Below are positions 35,500-45,300 of a DNA stretch of 64,000 nt, one piece after another (position 1 is the first letter of the stretch; each line of letters opens with the position of its first letter). The notes below the pieces were generated by a model that was not told where the DNA came from, did no database searches, and saw nothing but the letters and a program-made list of their open reading frames with translations. The translations under genes and the position numbers were made by a program. Location: positions 1-64,000 of the forward strand of contig CADADR010000012.1 in the NCBI GenBank assembly GCA_902786745.1, written 5' to 3'. This DNA comes from an uncultured Bacteroidia bacterium (GTDB lineage Bacteria > Bacteroidota > Bacteroidia > Bacteroidales > F082).

Positions 35500-35627
35500 A
35501 TATTCCCAAAGGGAATGGAGCGAAAGGTCAAATTAATAAGCGGCGGCTTGTAGTGTTTACTTCGGGTAGACCCTATTAGCCGCCGCCTATTTACATAATA
35601 CAGCACTCCATTCCCGAAGGGAATCTC
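35499..35627. repeat. REPIN/MITE-like palindromic element, copy 4 (inverted relative to copy 2)
   Basis: Left hairpin GATATTCCC-AAA-GGGAATGG, inner GCGGCGGCT and AGCCGCCGC, right hairpin CCATTCCCGAAGGGAATC. Its reverse complement matches copy 2 closely, including the core. It starts at the last base of the LRR gene stop, and the short palindromic repeat follows 12 bp after its right end. Confidence 0.9.
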
Positions 35628-35639
35628 ATTTTGGTGTTC

Positions 35640-35663
35640 GGCCCTTCGACAGGCTCAGGGGCC
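35640..35663. repeat. Short palindromic repeat, copy 4, intergenic
   Basis: CCCTTCGACAGGCTCAGGG core, between the palindromic element and the 3' end of the - strand nuclease gene. The flank GGTGTTCGG before it also follows copy 2 of the larger element, where a degenerate version is present (about 24315-24333). Confidence 0.85.
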
Positions 35664-35670
35664 TTAACCT

Positions 35671-36726
35671 TTACGCTTTCTTCAGCAGAATGACATACAC
35701 CGGGAAGTGGTCGCTGTAGCCACCCATCCAGACGCCGCTGCCGAAGGTGCGGAAGGGATAGCCGTTGTATTTGCCACCATGCTGCTTCAAGAACTCCTTG
35801 TTGTGGACCTTTGCGTTCTTGAACTGATAGCTGTCGTAGCCGTTGGGCAGCAGGGCAGGGGTGAGGATCATCTGGTCGAGCACGCCGGGCGCATCGCGGT
35901 AGAAGTTGGTGCCATAGCCCTTCTTGTGCAGCTCGTACATGGGATTGAAGAACTCGCCGTCGCGAAGGTCTTTCATGTCGCCTGAAGCACGTAGGTATTC
36001 CGTAACGGTCTTGTTGGTCGGGTAGTCGTTGAAGTCGCCCATCATGATGATCTTGGCGTTTTGGTCCTCGCGCATGATGGAGTCGGCGATGTGGCGGCAG
36101 AGGTTGGCGGCTGCAATACGGCCAGGCATGGAGCGTTTCTCGCCACCGGCACGCGAAGGCCAGTGCATGACGATGAAGTGCATCATCTCGCCGTCGAAGA
36201 GACCCGAGACGACCAATTGGTCGCGGGTGATGAAGTCGGGATCCTCGGGGATGATGGTGTGGTACGTCTTGCTGTTGGTCAACTTGAAGTATTTGGGGTT
36301 GTAGATCAGACCCACATCCACGCCACGACGGTCGGGCGAGTCGTAATGCACCACCTGGTAGTTGCGGTCTTTCAGCTCGGGTTGGGCAACAAGGTCTTCC
36401 AACACGGTTCGGTTTTCCATCTCCGCCATGCCGAGGACAGCTACACCATCAGGCGACCAGTCGGCACCGATGGTGGAGATGGCGTAGGCCATGTTGTGGA
36501 GTTTGGCCAAGTATTTCTCGGTGTTCCACTGGTTGACGCCTTGAGGCAGGAACTCCTCGTCGTTCTTGTTCGGGTCATTGATGGTGTCGAAGAGGTTTTC
36601 CAGGTTGTAGAAACCCACGAGGCCGACTTTATAGGCCTGTTTCTCTTGCGCGTTAAGGCTTGTAAAACCAAGTAAAAAAGCCAATAGTGCCAATATGGAA
36701 GCAAAGTGTTTATTCATGTGGAGCAT
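35671..36726 (-). CDS. Secreted endonuclease/exonuclease/phosphatase family protein
   Basis: A 351-residue protein with a signal peptide (GFTSLNAQEK), giving a periplasmic or secreted DNase I-fold enzyme. The fold's conserved points are visible: FYNLENLFDT (Asn), MAEMENRTVL (metal Glu), MHWPSRAGG, MGDFNDYP (Asp, Asn) and GYSDHFPVYV (Asp-His). The substrate could be nucleic acid or a phosphoester; this subgroup is uncharacterised. A second ATG at 36717 may be the real start, as MNKHF gives a more usual signal peptide. A TACCTTTG box lies upstream at 36749-36756. Confidence 0.85.
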   Translation of the reverse strand: MLHMNKHFASILALLAFLLGFTSLNAQEKQAYKVGLVGFYNLENLFDTINDPNKNDEEFLPQGVNQWNTEKYLAKLHNMAYAISTIGADWSPDGVAVLGMAEMENRTVLEDLVAQPELKDRNYQVVHYDSPDRRGVDVGLIYNPKYFKLTNSKTYHTIIPEDPDFITRDQLVVSGLFDGEMMHFIVMHWPSRAGGEKRSMPGRIAAANLCRHIADSIMREDQNAKIIMMGDFNDYPTNKTVTEYLRASGDMKDLRDGEFFNPMYELHKKGYGTNFYRDAPGVLDQMILTPALLPNGYDSYQFKNAKVHNKEFLKQHGGKYNGYPFRTFGSGVWMGGYSDHFPVYVILLKKA

Positions 36727-36748
36727 GATATTAGGGTTGATAACGCGG

Positions 36749-36756
36749 CAAAGGTA
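36749..36756 (-). promoter_or_regulatory. -7 box of the nuclease-like gene
   Basis: TACCTTTG on the - strand, 22-31 bp upstream of the two candidate start codons. Confidence 0.5.
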
Positions 36757-36801
36757 ACAAATTAATCCAATAAAAAAGATAGCTGCTAAAGAACTTTTAC
36801 C

Positions 36802-36809
36802 TATCTTTG
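36802..36809 (+). promoter_or_regulatory. -7 box of the TonB-dependent receptor gene
   Basis: TATCTTTG lies 46 bp upstream of the ATG; divergent from the nuclease promoter. Confidence 0.5.
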
Positions 36810-36855
36810 TCCGTTTGATTCACGCAAAACCAACGCAAATCATAATAAGTTCAAT

Positions 36856-39426
36856 ATGAAGAAATTCTTACTATTATTGGCGGTTCCTTTGTTGATGGTG
36901 TCGCGGCTTGCAGCCCAAGTCATCGACTCCACCGACATGAACCAAAACGACTTGCCGACGGTCATCCTGATGGATTCCGACTTTGAGGAGTCTTCCACCT
37001 CGGTCAACGATGCCTCCACTTTGCTCAACTCGTCACGCGATGTGTTCAACAGTATCGCGGCCTACAACTTCGGCTCGCTGCGTTACCGTGTGCGCGGCAA
37101 CGACTCGAAATACAGCGACGTAATGATCAACGGCATCCTGATGAACGACCCTGAGACCGGGAGGCCCGTCTTCTCTAACTGGGGTGGACTCAATGACGCT
37201 TTCCGCAACTCAGTGCTTGTCGAAGGTCTTGGCAAGACGGATGCTGGTTTTGGCAATCTCGGCGGCTTGACAGCCTACTCGACGCGTGCCTCACAGTACC
37301 GCAAACAGATCTCGTTGAGTTATGCTTTCAGTAATCGTTCCTACAACCACCGTGCCATGGCTTCTATCGGCACCGGTGAGATGGGGAAAGGCTGGTATCT
37401 GATGGCCCACGCCAGCGGCCGCTATGCGGGCAAAGGCTATACGGAAGGCACCTTCTATCAAGCATACAGTTATTTTCTCTCCGTCGAGAAGAAGATCAAC
37501 GACAAGCACAGCATCGACCTTACCGTCTTCGGCGCGCCGTCGCAGCGTGGTGGCTCTGCTCCCGTGGTGCAAGAAGCCTACGATCTTGTTGGATCCAACT
37601 ATTACAACCCCAATTGGGGCTATCAAACCGTGGATGCTAATGGTAAGCAAATCATTCGTAACTCGCGAGTGAGCAATTACCACCAGCCTTTCACACAACT
37701 CACTTGGTATTGGACGCCCAACAAACGCACGGAGTTCAACACTTCGTTCTTCTACTTCGGCGGTCCTGGTGGACAGACTTCACTCGAATGGGGTGAAGCT
37801 CCCGACCCGCGCCCTGACTACTATAAGAACTTGCCGAGTTATTATCTCTCCCATGCCCATGGCACAGCAGAACTTGAAGCACAATTGGAAGCCTGGCGCA
37901 ATCGTGACCCCAAAGTTACGCAAATTGATTGGGATGGTCTCTACAACGCCAACCGCAACCACCTTTTCACGGTGCAGAACGCCAACGGTCAGGAAGGCAA
38001 CACCATCACAGGCAATGCCTCCAAATATATCCTTGCCGAGCGCCACTACGACAAGATGCAGACGGGCAACGCCACCTATTTCAAGCACGAGTTCAAGCCT
38101 AACCTCATCATGACGGGCGGATTCTCCGTTAGCGCATCAAGGACGCACTATTATGAGAAGGTGAATGATCTCCTCGGCGGTGATTATTACTTCGATATTA
38201 ATAAGTATGCCGAAAGCCTTGAAAGCGACGAGTGCCAGACCAACCTGTTCAACCCCAACCATGTGGCCAAGGTAGGCGACATCATCGGCTATAACTATTA
38301 CGCCAACCGTAACTATGGTCGCATTTGGGACCAAATAGACTGGCTCGTCGGCAATTTCGACCTTTATTTGGGCTTGCAGGCTGAGTTTACGCAGATCTGG
38401 CGCGAAGGCCTCTGGAAGAGCGGCTCTTTCGCTGAGAACTCCTACGGCAAGGACCAGATGCACAACTTCTTCGACCCCAGCGTGAAGGCTGGTGCTACCT
38501 ATGCCATCAACGGTCGTAACCACATTGTGGCTAATATGGCCTACATGCTGCAAGCTCCGCAGTTTAGAGATATCTACGTTTCGCCCCGCACCCGCCAAAC
38601 TGTGGTGGAAGGCGACCTCAAGAGCGAACGTATCAATGCTTTCGACTTGAGTTACCTCTACCGCTCGCCCATCTTCAAGTTCCGCCTGACGGGTTATTAC
38701 TATACCTACCAGAATCTTATCTGGAACCGCAGCTTCTATTGCGAGAATGTGTTCCAGAACACCACGACCAGCGCCAACTCCTACACCAGCGAGTTCATCA
38801 ATTTCATTATGACCGACATCAACCAGAAGAGCCTTGGCGTGGAATTGGGCGCAGAATGGAATGTCACCCCGACCGTCACCTTGCAGGCTGCTGCTGCCAA
38901 TGGCATCCATACGTATCGTAACAATCCGATCTTCTCGGTTTACGACGACAACAATGCCACGGCATACATTCAAAACAGCGTCGCTTACTTGAAAGACTAC
39001 CATGTCTCCTCAGGCCCTGAGACGGTGGCTTCATTGGGCATCAAATACAACTCACCGAAATACTGGTGGGTCAGCCTCAACGCCAACTATATGGCCAATA
39101 TGTACTTTGATGTGAACCCATACAACCACACCGAGGAAGGCATGCTGCACTATGCCCAGGGTGATATCCGTATCGAGGATGTGTTGAGACAGACCCCGAT
39201 GAAGCCTGCTTTCACGCTTGACTTCTACGGTGGTTTCTCGAGGCGTTATAAAGGCTATTACTTCTTAGTGAATGTGAGTGTCAACAACCTGCTCAACAAC
39301 AAGAACACCATCCTCTATGGATACGAGCAGTTGCGCTTCAACGCCAACAACCCCGACATGTTCCCCGACAAGTACTCCTATATGTACGGCCTCAATTATT
39401 TCATCAGTTTGACAGTTAGAAAATAA
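36856..39426 (+). CDS. TonB-dependent receptor
   Basis: An outer-membrane transporter of 856 residues with a signal peptide (VSRLAAQ). The plug domain lies at about 50-150 (STLLNSSRDVFNSIAAYNFGSLRYRVRG, then INGILMNDPETGRP and GNLGGLTAYSTRAS). A large beta-barrel rich in aromatic strand ends follows, closing with FISLTVRK. It lacks the N-terminal carboxypeptidase-like domain common in SusC proteins. It is followed after 19 bp by a DUF5689 lipoprotein, so the pair resembles a receptor with its surface lipoprotein; the ligand is unknown. Confidence 0.9.
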   Translation: MKKFLLLLAVPLLMVSRLAAQVIDSTDMNQNDLPTVILMDSDFEESSTSVNDASTLLNSSRDVFNSIAAYNFGSLRYRVRGNDSKYSDVMINGILMNDPETGRPVFSNWGGLNDAFRNSVLVEGLGKTDAGFGNLGGLTAYSTRASQYRKQISLSYAFSNRSYNHRAMASIGTGEMGKGWYLMAHASGRYAGKGYTEGTFYQAYSYFLSVEKKINDKHSIDLTVFGAPSQRGGSAPVVQEAYDLVGSNYYNPNWGYQTVDANGKQIIRNSRVSNYHQPFTQLTWYWTPNKRTEFNTSFFYFGGPGGQTSLEWGEAPDPRPDYYKNLPSYYLSHAHGTAELEAQLEAWRNRDPKVTQIDWDGLYNANRNHLFTVQNANGQEGNTITGNASKYILAERHYDKMQTGNATYFKHEFKPNLIMTGGFSVSASRTHYYEKVNDLLGGDYYFDINKYAESLESDECQTNLFNPNHVAKVGDIIGYNYYANRNYGRIWDQIDWLVGNFDLYLGLQAEFTQIWREGLWKSGSFAENSYGKDQMHNFFDPSVKAGATYAINGRNHIVANMAYMLQAPQFRDIYVSPRTRQTVVEGDLKSERINAFDLSYLYRSPIFKFRLTGYYYTYQNLIWNRSFYCENVFQNTTTSANSYTSEFINFIMTDINQKSLGVELGAEWNVTPTVTLQAAAANGIHTYRNNPIFSVYDDNNATAYIQNSVAYLKDYHVSSGPETVASLGIKYNSPKYWWVSLNANYMANMYFDVNPYNHTEEGMLHYAQGDIRIEDVLRQTPMKPAFTLDFYGGFSRRYKGYYFLVNVSVNNLLNNKNTILYGYEQLRFNANNPDMFPDKYSYMYGLNYFISLTVRK

Positions 39427-39445
39427 ACAATAAACACATAATAAA

Positions 39446-41674
39446 ATGAAAAACAGAGTATTCAACACATTTCTTCTCCTTGCCATGGTGGGCATGATGT
39501 TCACCGCCTGCAAGAAAGAGTATCCTGAACCGCCCATCCAGGACCTGCCGATTGGTGAGGTATACACCATTGAGGACATCCTTAATATGGAACCTGGCAC
39601 CGTGTTCACAGAAGACGCCTCGGTGTATGGCATCATCACTGCTGACGAGGTGTCGGGCAACCTCTACAAGGCTGCCTTTATGCAGGACCGCGCTACAGGT
39701 AAAGCCATTGAGTTGTACCTTAACGCCGTCAGTGGCGTGCGTATCGGTGACTCCGTCCGCATTTATCTAAAGGACGTCACCTATGCCATGTACAACAACC
39801 TGCCGCAATTGAGCAATTTCGAGGCTGATGGCCACATCGTCATCTTGGCCAACAACAAGCCCATTGAGCCCCAGGTGACCACCATCGCCAACATCAATGC
39901 AGGGCAGCATAGAGCTGGACTTGTGAAGTTGGAGAATGTGTATTTTGCATCAACGGGTACTTTCGCGGATCCTACGACATACGGTAACCGTACTTTGCGC
40001 GATGATTCAAACAACGAAGTCATTATACGCACTAGCAATTATGCCAATTTTGCGAATGACTCCTTGCCTCAGGGGACGGGAAACCTTGTGGCTATCGCTT
40101 CAGTTTACAACAACACTTGGCAGCTTCTAATCCGTTCGGCGAAAGAGCTCGAGTTTGACGGCTTTAATCCTGGAGGTGGAGCTCTGCCTGGCGAGGTTCA
40201 TCCTCTGCCTTATTACCAATCGTTTTCTAATGAATTTGGTAGTTACATGACCTACAGTGTTGTAGACGATGATCATTTCTGGAAGATTGACTACAACTCT
40301 GCCGTCATGACAGGGCATGTAAAGATTGGCGACGAACACTATTATTATACAAACGAAGACTGGTTGATATCGTCTCCTGTTGAGATAACTGGTGTTGACC
40401 ATGCCAAAGCGGTGATGAGTTATGCCGCCCAATACAATGGTCCCAGCGACCGCGATGTCACAATGCAAGTCTCGGCTGACTATATTTGGGGAACTGATCC
40501 GTCTAATGCCACTTGGAGGGAGTTGCCGAATACATTCTCCAATTCCAGCGGATGGAACTTCCAGATGGTTGAGGTCGGTCTTGACGACTTTCTCGGTCAA
40601 ACGGTGACGGTGGCTGTCAAGTTCGTGTCGTCTGATACGCAGTCGCGCACTTTTGAGATTAGCAGCATCAGTATCCAGGAAGGTCAAGCCGGTGATGTAC
40701 CGGGACCTCCGACTCCTGGACAGGGTGAAGGCACCGGTACCTTTGATGACCCGTATAATGTGGCCGCAGGTATTGGCTTGCAGAGCGAAAAGCCCACGGC
40801 TTGGGTGCAAGGCTACATTGTGGGTGCCGTGAAGAGCGGCCCGTCAAGTGTCTCCTCGAACGATGACATCGATTGGTCGGCTCCTTTTGGCCGTGCCACC
40901 AATGTGTTGATAGCCGACGACCCAAGTTGTAACGAAGTGTCAAATTGCATTATTGTTGAGCTCGTCCCCAGCGGATCTCCTCTAAGAACACAAGTGAACC
41001 TGGTAGACCATCCTGAGAATTTGGGCAAAACCCTTGCTGTCCTTGGCAAGTTACGCACCTATTTCGGCCAGGCTGGTCTGCGCGACAGCAACGGCACCGA
41101 AGAAGACTTCGTCTTGGAAGGAGGTACACCTACGCCTCCTCCGGGTCCAGGGACTACCGAGTATTTCAATCAGGTTTTGACCACGCAAGCCAGTTTCAAT
41201 ACCTTCAGTTCTTACAGTGTTATAGGCGAGCAGGGATGGTATTTCAACACTTCGCATCCAGAATACGGAGCGGTGATGTCGGGCTACCTCAACAATGTCA
41301 CCTATGCCAACGAAGACTGGTTTATTACTCCAGTTATGGATTTGAGCAATAGCACAAATCCTGTTCTGAACTTTGAACACGCAAGAGGCCCTGAGAATAG
41401 TTTGAATGTTGGTGTAAACGATGGCTATTACACTGTTTGGGTAACCAATGAATATTCTGATGGTGAAGACCCGAACCAAGATAGATGGGTTGAACTGCCT
41501 ATTCTCAATCAGCCTAGTGTGAAATGGCAGTTTGTCGCTGCCGGTGACCTTGTGATTCCCGCAGAGTTTAAGACGGCGACATGTCGTATCGCATTCCGAT
41601 ACATCTGCCCTGATGGTGGGTCGGGAGACTCGGCCACATGGGAGATTAAGAATGTGGTGGTCAAGGAACAATAA
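39446..41674 (+). CDS. DUF5689-containing lipoprotein with choice-of-anchor J-like domains
   Basis: A 742-residue lipoprotein (lipobox MMFTAC). The N-terminal domain (about 35-235) fits DUF5689 (VYGIITADEVSGNLYKAAFMQD...IELYL), an OB-like fold. Two choice-of-anchor J or MAM-like beta-sandwich domains follow (about 250-415 and 570-740, each with NEDWLISSPV or NEDWFITPVMDLS). Between them is a DUF6359-like OB domain (GTFDDPYNVAAGIG...AWVQGYIVGAV). Such proteins are usually exposed on the outer membrane and partner a TonB-dependent receptor, as the preceding gene suggests. A strong terminator follows. Confidence 0.8.
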   Translation: MKNRVFNTFLLLAMVGMMFTACKKEYPEPPIQDLPIGEVYTIEDILNMEPGTVFTEDASVYGIITADEVSGNLYKAAFMQDRATGKAIELYLNAVSGVRIGDSVRIYLKDVTYAMYNNLPQLSNFEADGHIVILANNKPIEPQVTTIANINAGQHRAGLVKLENVYFASTGTFADPTTYGNRTLRDDSNNEVIIRTSNYANFANDSLPQGTGNLVAIASVYNNTWQLLIRSAKELEFDGFNPGGGALPGEVHPLPYYQSFSNEFGSYMTYSVVDDDHFWKIDYNSAVMTGHVKIGDEHYYYTNEDWLISSPVEITGVDHAKAVMSYAAQYNGPSDRDVTMQVSADYIWGTDPSNATWRELPNTFSNSSGWNFQMVEVGLDDFLGQTVTVAVKFVSSDTQSRTFEISSISIQEGQAGDVPGPPTPGQGEGTGTFDDPYNVAAGIGLQSEKPTAWVQGYIVGAVKSGPSSVSSNDDIDWSAPFGRATNVLIADDPSCNEVSNCIIVELVPSGSPLRTQVNLVDHPENLGKTLAVLGKLRTYFGQAGLRDSNGTEEDFVLEGGTPTPPPGPGTTEYFNQVLTTQASFNTFSSYSVIGEQGWYFNTSHPEYGAVMSGYLNNVTYANEDWFITPVMDLSNSTNPVLNFEHARGPENSLNVGVNDGYYTVWVTNEYSDGEDPNQDRWVELPILNQPSVKWQFVAAGDLVIPAEFKTATCRIAFRYICPDGGSGDSATWEIKNVVVKEQ

Positions 41675-41696
41675 GATAATAACCGACCTGTGAATG

Positions 41697-41726
41697 AAAA
41701 GCCTGCCTTCGGGCAGGCTTTTTTTT
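41697..41726 (+). terminator. Terminator after the DUF5689 gene
   Basis: AAAA-GCCTGCC-TTCG-GGCAGGC followed by eight T residues; the TTCG tetraloop is very stable. Confidence 0.92.
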
Positions 41727-41776
41727 GTCTTGCGGTAATTGTTTTATGCGTTTTTGTATTTTTTTGTGTAAATTAT

Positions 41777-41806
41777 TTGTTTAACGGTTTAAAATATCTA
41801 TTTTTG
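41777..41806 (+). promoter_or_regulatory. Promoter of the small T9SS gene and Rhs operon
   Basis: TTG (41777-41779), 19-bp spacer, TATTTTTG (41799-41806). The following 70-bp leader is A/T-rich. Confidence 0.65.
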
Positions 41807-41875
41807 TGCCATTGTTATTCGATATTAGAATAATCAAAGGCAAAATATTCAATAGTTAACCAAAAGAGAGTAATC

Positions 41876-42340
41876 ATGAAAACATTATCGAGGAAAACAC
41901 TTTTAATGGTTGTGTTTGTCTTTATTCCAATTGCTTTTTGCAATGCGCAGAATTATGGAGATGTGACGTTCGAGTATGACGCAAATGGGAATCGTATTAG
42001 CCGTAGCATTCTGTTTGGAAAAGTGTCAGAGAACGGGAAGAATGTTGAGGCTGAGAAAGGACTTTCTGCTGTTACCATGGATCAGATTGGTGGTGTGGAA
42101 TTTAGCATTTACCCTAACCCTACGCATGGCCGTTTTTTAGTTGAGGTTGGTGATTCGGGAAACAGCATACCTTTACAGGTCATCCTTTATACTCCCCAAG
42201 GTGATGTTTTAATAGAAAAGACTATAGATGTTTGTTTGGAAGAGTTTGATTTATCAGACTATCCGGCGGGGATTTATATGCTACACTTGATGGCTGGAGA
42301 TGAAACACATGTATGGAAAATCGTAAAGTATAAACCTTAA
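41876..42340 (+). CDS. Small T9SS-sorted protein with one Rhs-type YD motif
   Basis: A 154-residue protein with a signal peptide (IAFCNAQ). It has a single Rhs-like motif (VTFEYDANGNRISRSI, about 30-45), a short linker, and a full sorting domain (FSIYPNPTHGRFLVEV...PAGIYMLHLMAGDETHVWKIVK). There is no room for an enzyme domain. It lies 12 bp before the giant Rhs gene, which itself has no sorting domain. It could be a remnant of an older Rhs C terminus or an adapter that takes the Rhs protein to the T9SS; both ideas are inference. Confidence 0.75.
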   Translation: MKTLSRKTLLMVVFVFIPIAFCNAQNYGDVTFEYDANGNRISRSILFGKVSENGKNVEAEKGLSAVTMDQIGGVEFSIYPNPTHGRFLVEVGDSGNSIPLQVILYTPQGDVLIEKTIDVCLEEFDLSDYPAGIYMLHLMAGDETHVWKIVKYKP

Positions 42341-42352
42341 AAACAACGTATT

Positions 42353-45300
42353 ATGAGGAAGATAATATTTACAATGCTGATGTTGATAGCCACGCTTGCC
42401 ATGGTTGCGCAAGTGGATGACGATACCATGAGGGAGGAAGCGATACGATCCCTAAGCCCTCCTGCAATGGTACTTGGAGGCCCGGGTGGAGAAGGAAACG
42501 GCGTGGTAGGTGCCATTCCTGCCTCTGTTGATGTTAGTGCTTTGGGCGGTGCAACCTACACAATGCCCATTCAAGTGCCCGAAGGCATCAATGGGATGCA
42601 CCCCAACCTTTCTATCGTATATAATAGCCAAAGTGGAAACGGCTTGCTTGGCTGGGGCTGGAATCTGGGCGGGATATCGGCGATAACAAGAACAGGCCCA
42701 ACCATGTTCCATGACTTAGCAACGCTTCCCGTTGATTTCGAACACGACAGATTCACTTTGGACGGGCAACGCTTGATGGCCATCTCTGGCGAATATGGTT
42801 ACGATCAAACGGAATATAAAACCGAGATGGATGGGTTGAATAGAATCGTTTCACATCGTGCTGCAAACGATACTACTATTGGCCCGGCTTGGTTTGAGGT
42901 GAGGACCCCAAAGGGCTTGATTATGGAATATGGAAGGACATGGGATTCTAGAATCGGTTTGCAACAGCAACACGATGCTTGTTTATGGCTGTTGAATAAA
43001 GTGGAAGATAGAAATGGAAACTATGTGGAATACCATTATAATAGAGGTGGCGCAAGTTATGTTCTTTCATATATCAAATATACGGGAACTGCAACCCACA
43101 GCCCATGTTACACAGTTTTTTTAGATTATGCCAACCGAGAAGACGAGGAAAAAAGCTTTATAGGGAATAATACGATTGATTTGAGGAAATTATTGACTTC
43201 CATACGTGTGTTATGGTGGGATAAAGAGATAATAAGGTATGATTTTGAGTATGATGAAGAATCTGGACATCACGATAATTTAAAGTACTATAATCGTTTG
43301 CAGAAGATACTTTATACGAGTGGGCATGACAATCCTGTTAGTTATAATCCAACTATTATTAATTGGGGAGAGTATTCGTCTGAAAACATCTACAATCCCG
43401 AGAAAACTGCACCATATGGTGTCGTTTTAACAGATGTCTTCGAAAAAGTGAATAACCATCCATATCCTGTTTATATGGCTCTTAATAACAAGGTCAAATT
43501 CTCTGGCGACTTCAATGGTGATGGCTTTACAGATATTATTTTTGTTGATTGTCAAAGTAGGACTGAGTTGCAAGAGGAAGCATCAGAGAAAACATTTCAT
43601 CTTTGTTTGAACAGAGGTTATGATGTCAACAGCGAGAATAAAGGTGAACTTTGTTTTGAACAAGTAAGGATTTGGACTTCTAAAAGCGATTGGATTTATG
43701 TATGCGATTTCACGGGTGATGGTAAAGACGATTATTTCTATTATGTTGAAGATTATTATTATGATACGTCGGAGTATCCTGTCAGATATATTAGAATGTA
43801 CGCATTCGAGTCTGTTGTCAATTCAGATGGACAATTTGTGTCAAGGAATGTCGCTATACGAGGGGATGTGGGAGACCATCATGATGCATATTTTTGTTCA
43901 CCGTGGGAATATTATTCAGAACAATTCTTAATAGGAGATTTTGTTGGGATTGGGAAGTCGGAAATCTTGTTGTCGTGTAGCAGAGGTGATGTAAGAATGT
44001 CTTATCAAGATGGAGAGATTCATTATGAGTCATCACCCCAATTAGGTTCAGGGAAGTTTAAAACTGGTGATTTTGATGGAGATGGTTGCACGGAGATATG
44101 GCACGCTTATCGGAACTATAATGGGGAAATAATAAAGTTTATCGGGCCGTATTATAGTAAGACAATTGTAAATAATTGTTTTTTATACTATGATGACAAG
44201 ATTTTTCTTGGAGATTTCAATGGTGATGGACATACTGACTTTCTGTTTTACACACCAGGTCTACCTGGAAATGACGGTGTATGGAAAATATGGCTATATA
44301 AAAACAACCAGATTTGCTATCCGACATTCGAAGTTTCCAATTACTTACGAAATTTCGGCGATCCTGGCTATTATGGACATAGTATCCAGAATATGATTGA
44401 GACAAATAAGTTTCTTGAGGTTGCGGATTTAGATGGTGATGGCAAATCAGACATCATCATTCGGTACAATAACGACTTTCACATTTATTATGCTCCATGG
44501 AGAATCACCGGAAATACAACATATCCAGCTCAGGAAGAGTACTTCTCAGGTTCAAATGTTGGAATTGATGGAGAAACGAGAGATTATAGCATTTGTGTCG
44601 GCAATTTCATGGGAAGGGCCAATCAGTCCATTTTGGGCGGTTCGATGCTCTTTTCTAAATTTCCGCATTCATCTCATTATAGCGTTGAAAGCATAATAGA
44701 TGGAATGGGCAATGTTTCAGCGTTTGAATATGATTATTTGATACCTGATGTCATTGAACCTGATGAGGATGATTTTTATACGCTTAATGATGATGATAAT
44801 CTTTCTCCTTCATCATTGGCTGCATCGAGATCAATCCCGTTGCCGATGAAAGCGTTGAAGAAAGTATCCACTTACAATGACTATTCAGAAGCGCCAACGG
44901 CAAGTGTCAGCTATCAATACAAGAATGCCTTGGTTAACAAGGCTGGTCGTGGTTTTTTGGGCTTTGCTGGCATCACTGTAAATTCCTATGTGAATGAAGA
45001 CTTCCAGGGTAGAAACACACGCTGTTTTTCGGCGGAGCCGATGTGGCAGTTCTGTTCGCTTGTGCCAACGGAGGAATGTGCCTACAACAAGTTTGGCGTT
45101 CTTACATCAAAGGCAGAATACGTTTACTCGAAGCGATTAGTGCCAGGTAAGAAAGTGTTTATGCCTCTTGTCGACAAAGTTTGGCAGTACAATTACGATG
45201 TCGAGGGTAATTATATCAGCAAAAGAATCACGGAAAACACGTATGAAACCGATTTGAACAGCTTTTACTACTACAACAGGATTGTAAGAAAGACTGACGA

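Noticed and set aside
13752..35627. Insertion sequence
   Set aside because: The repeated element of about 130 bp has no coding capacity, and no transposase was found in the window.
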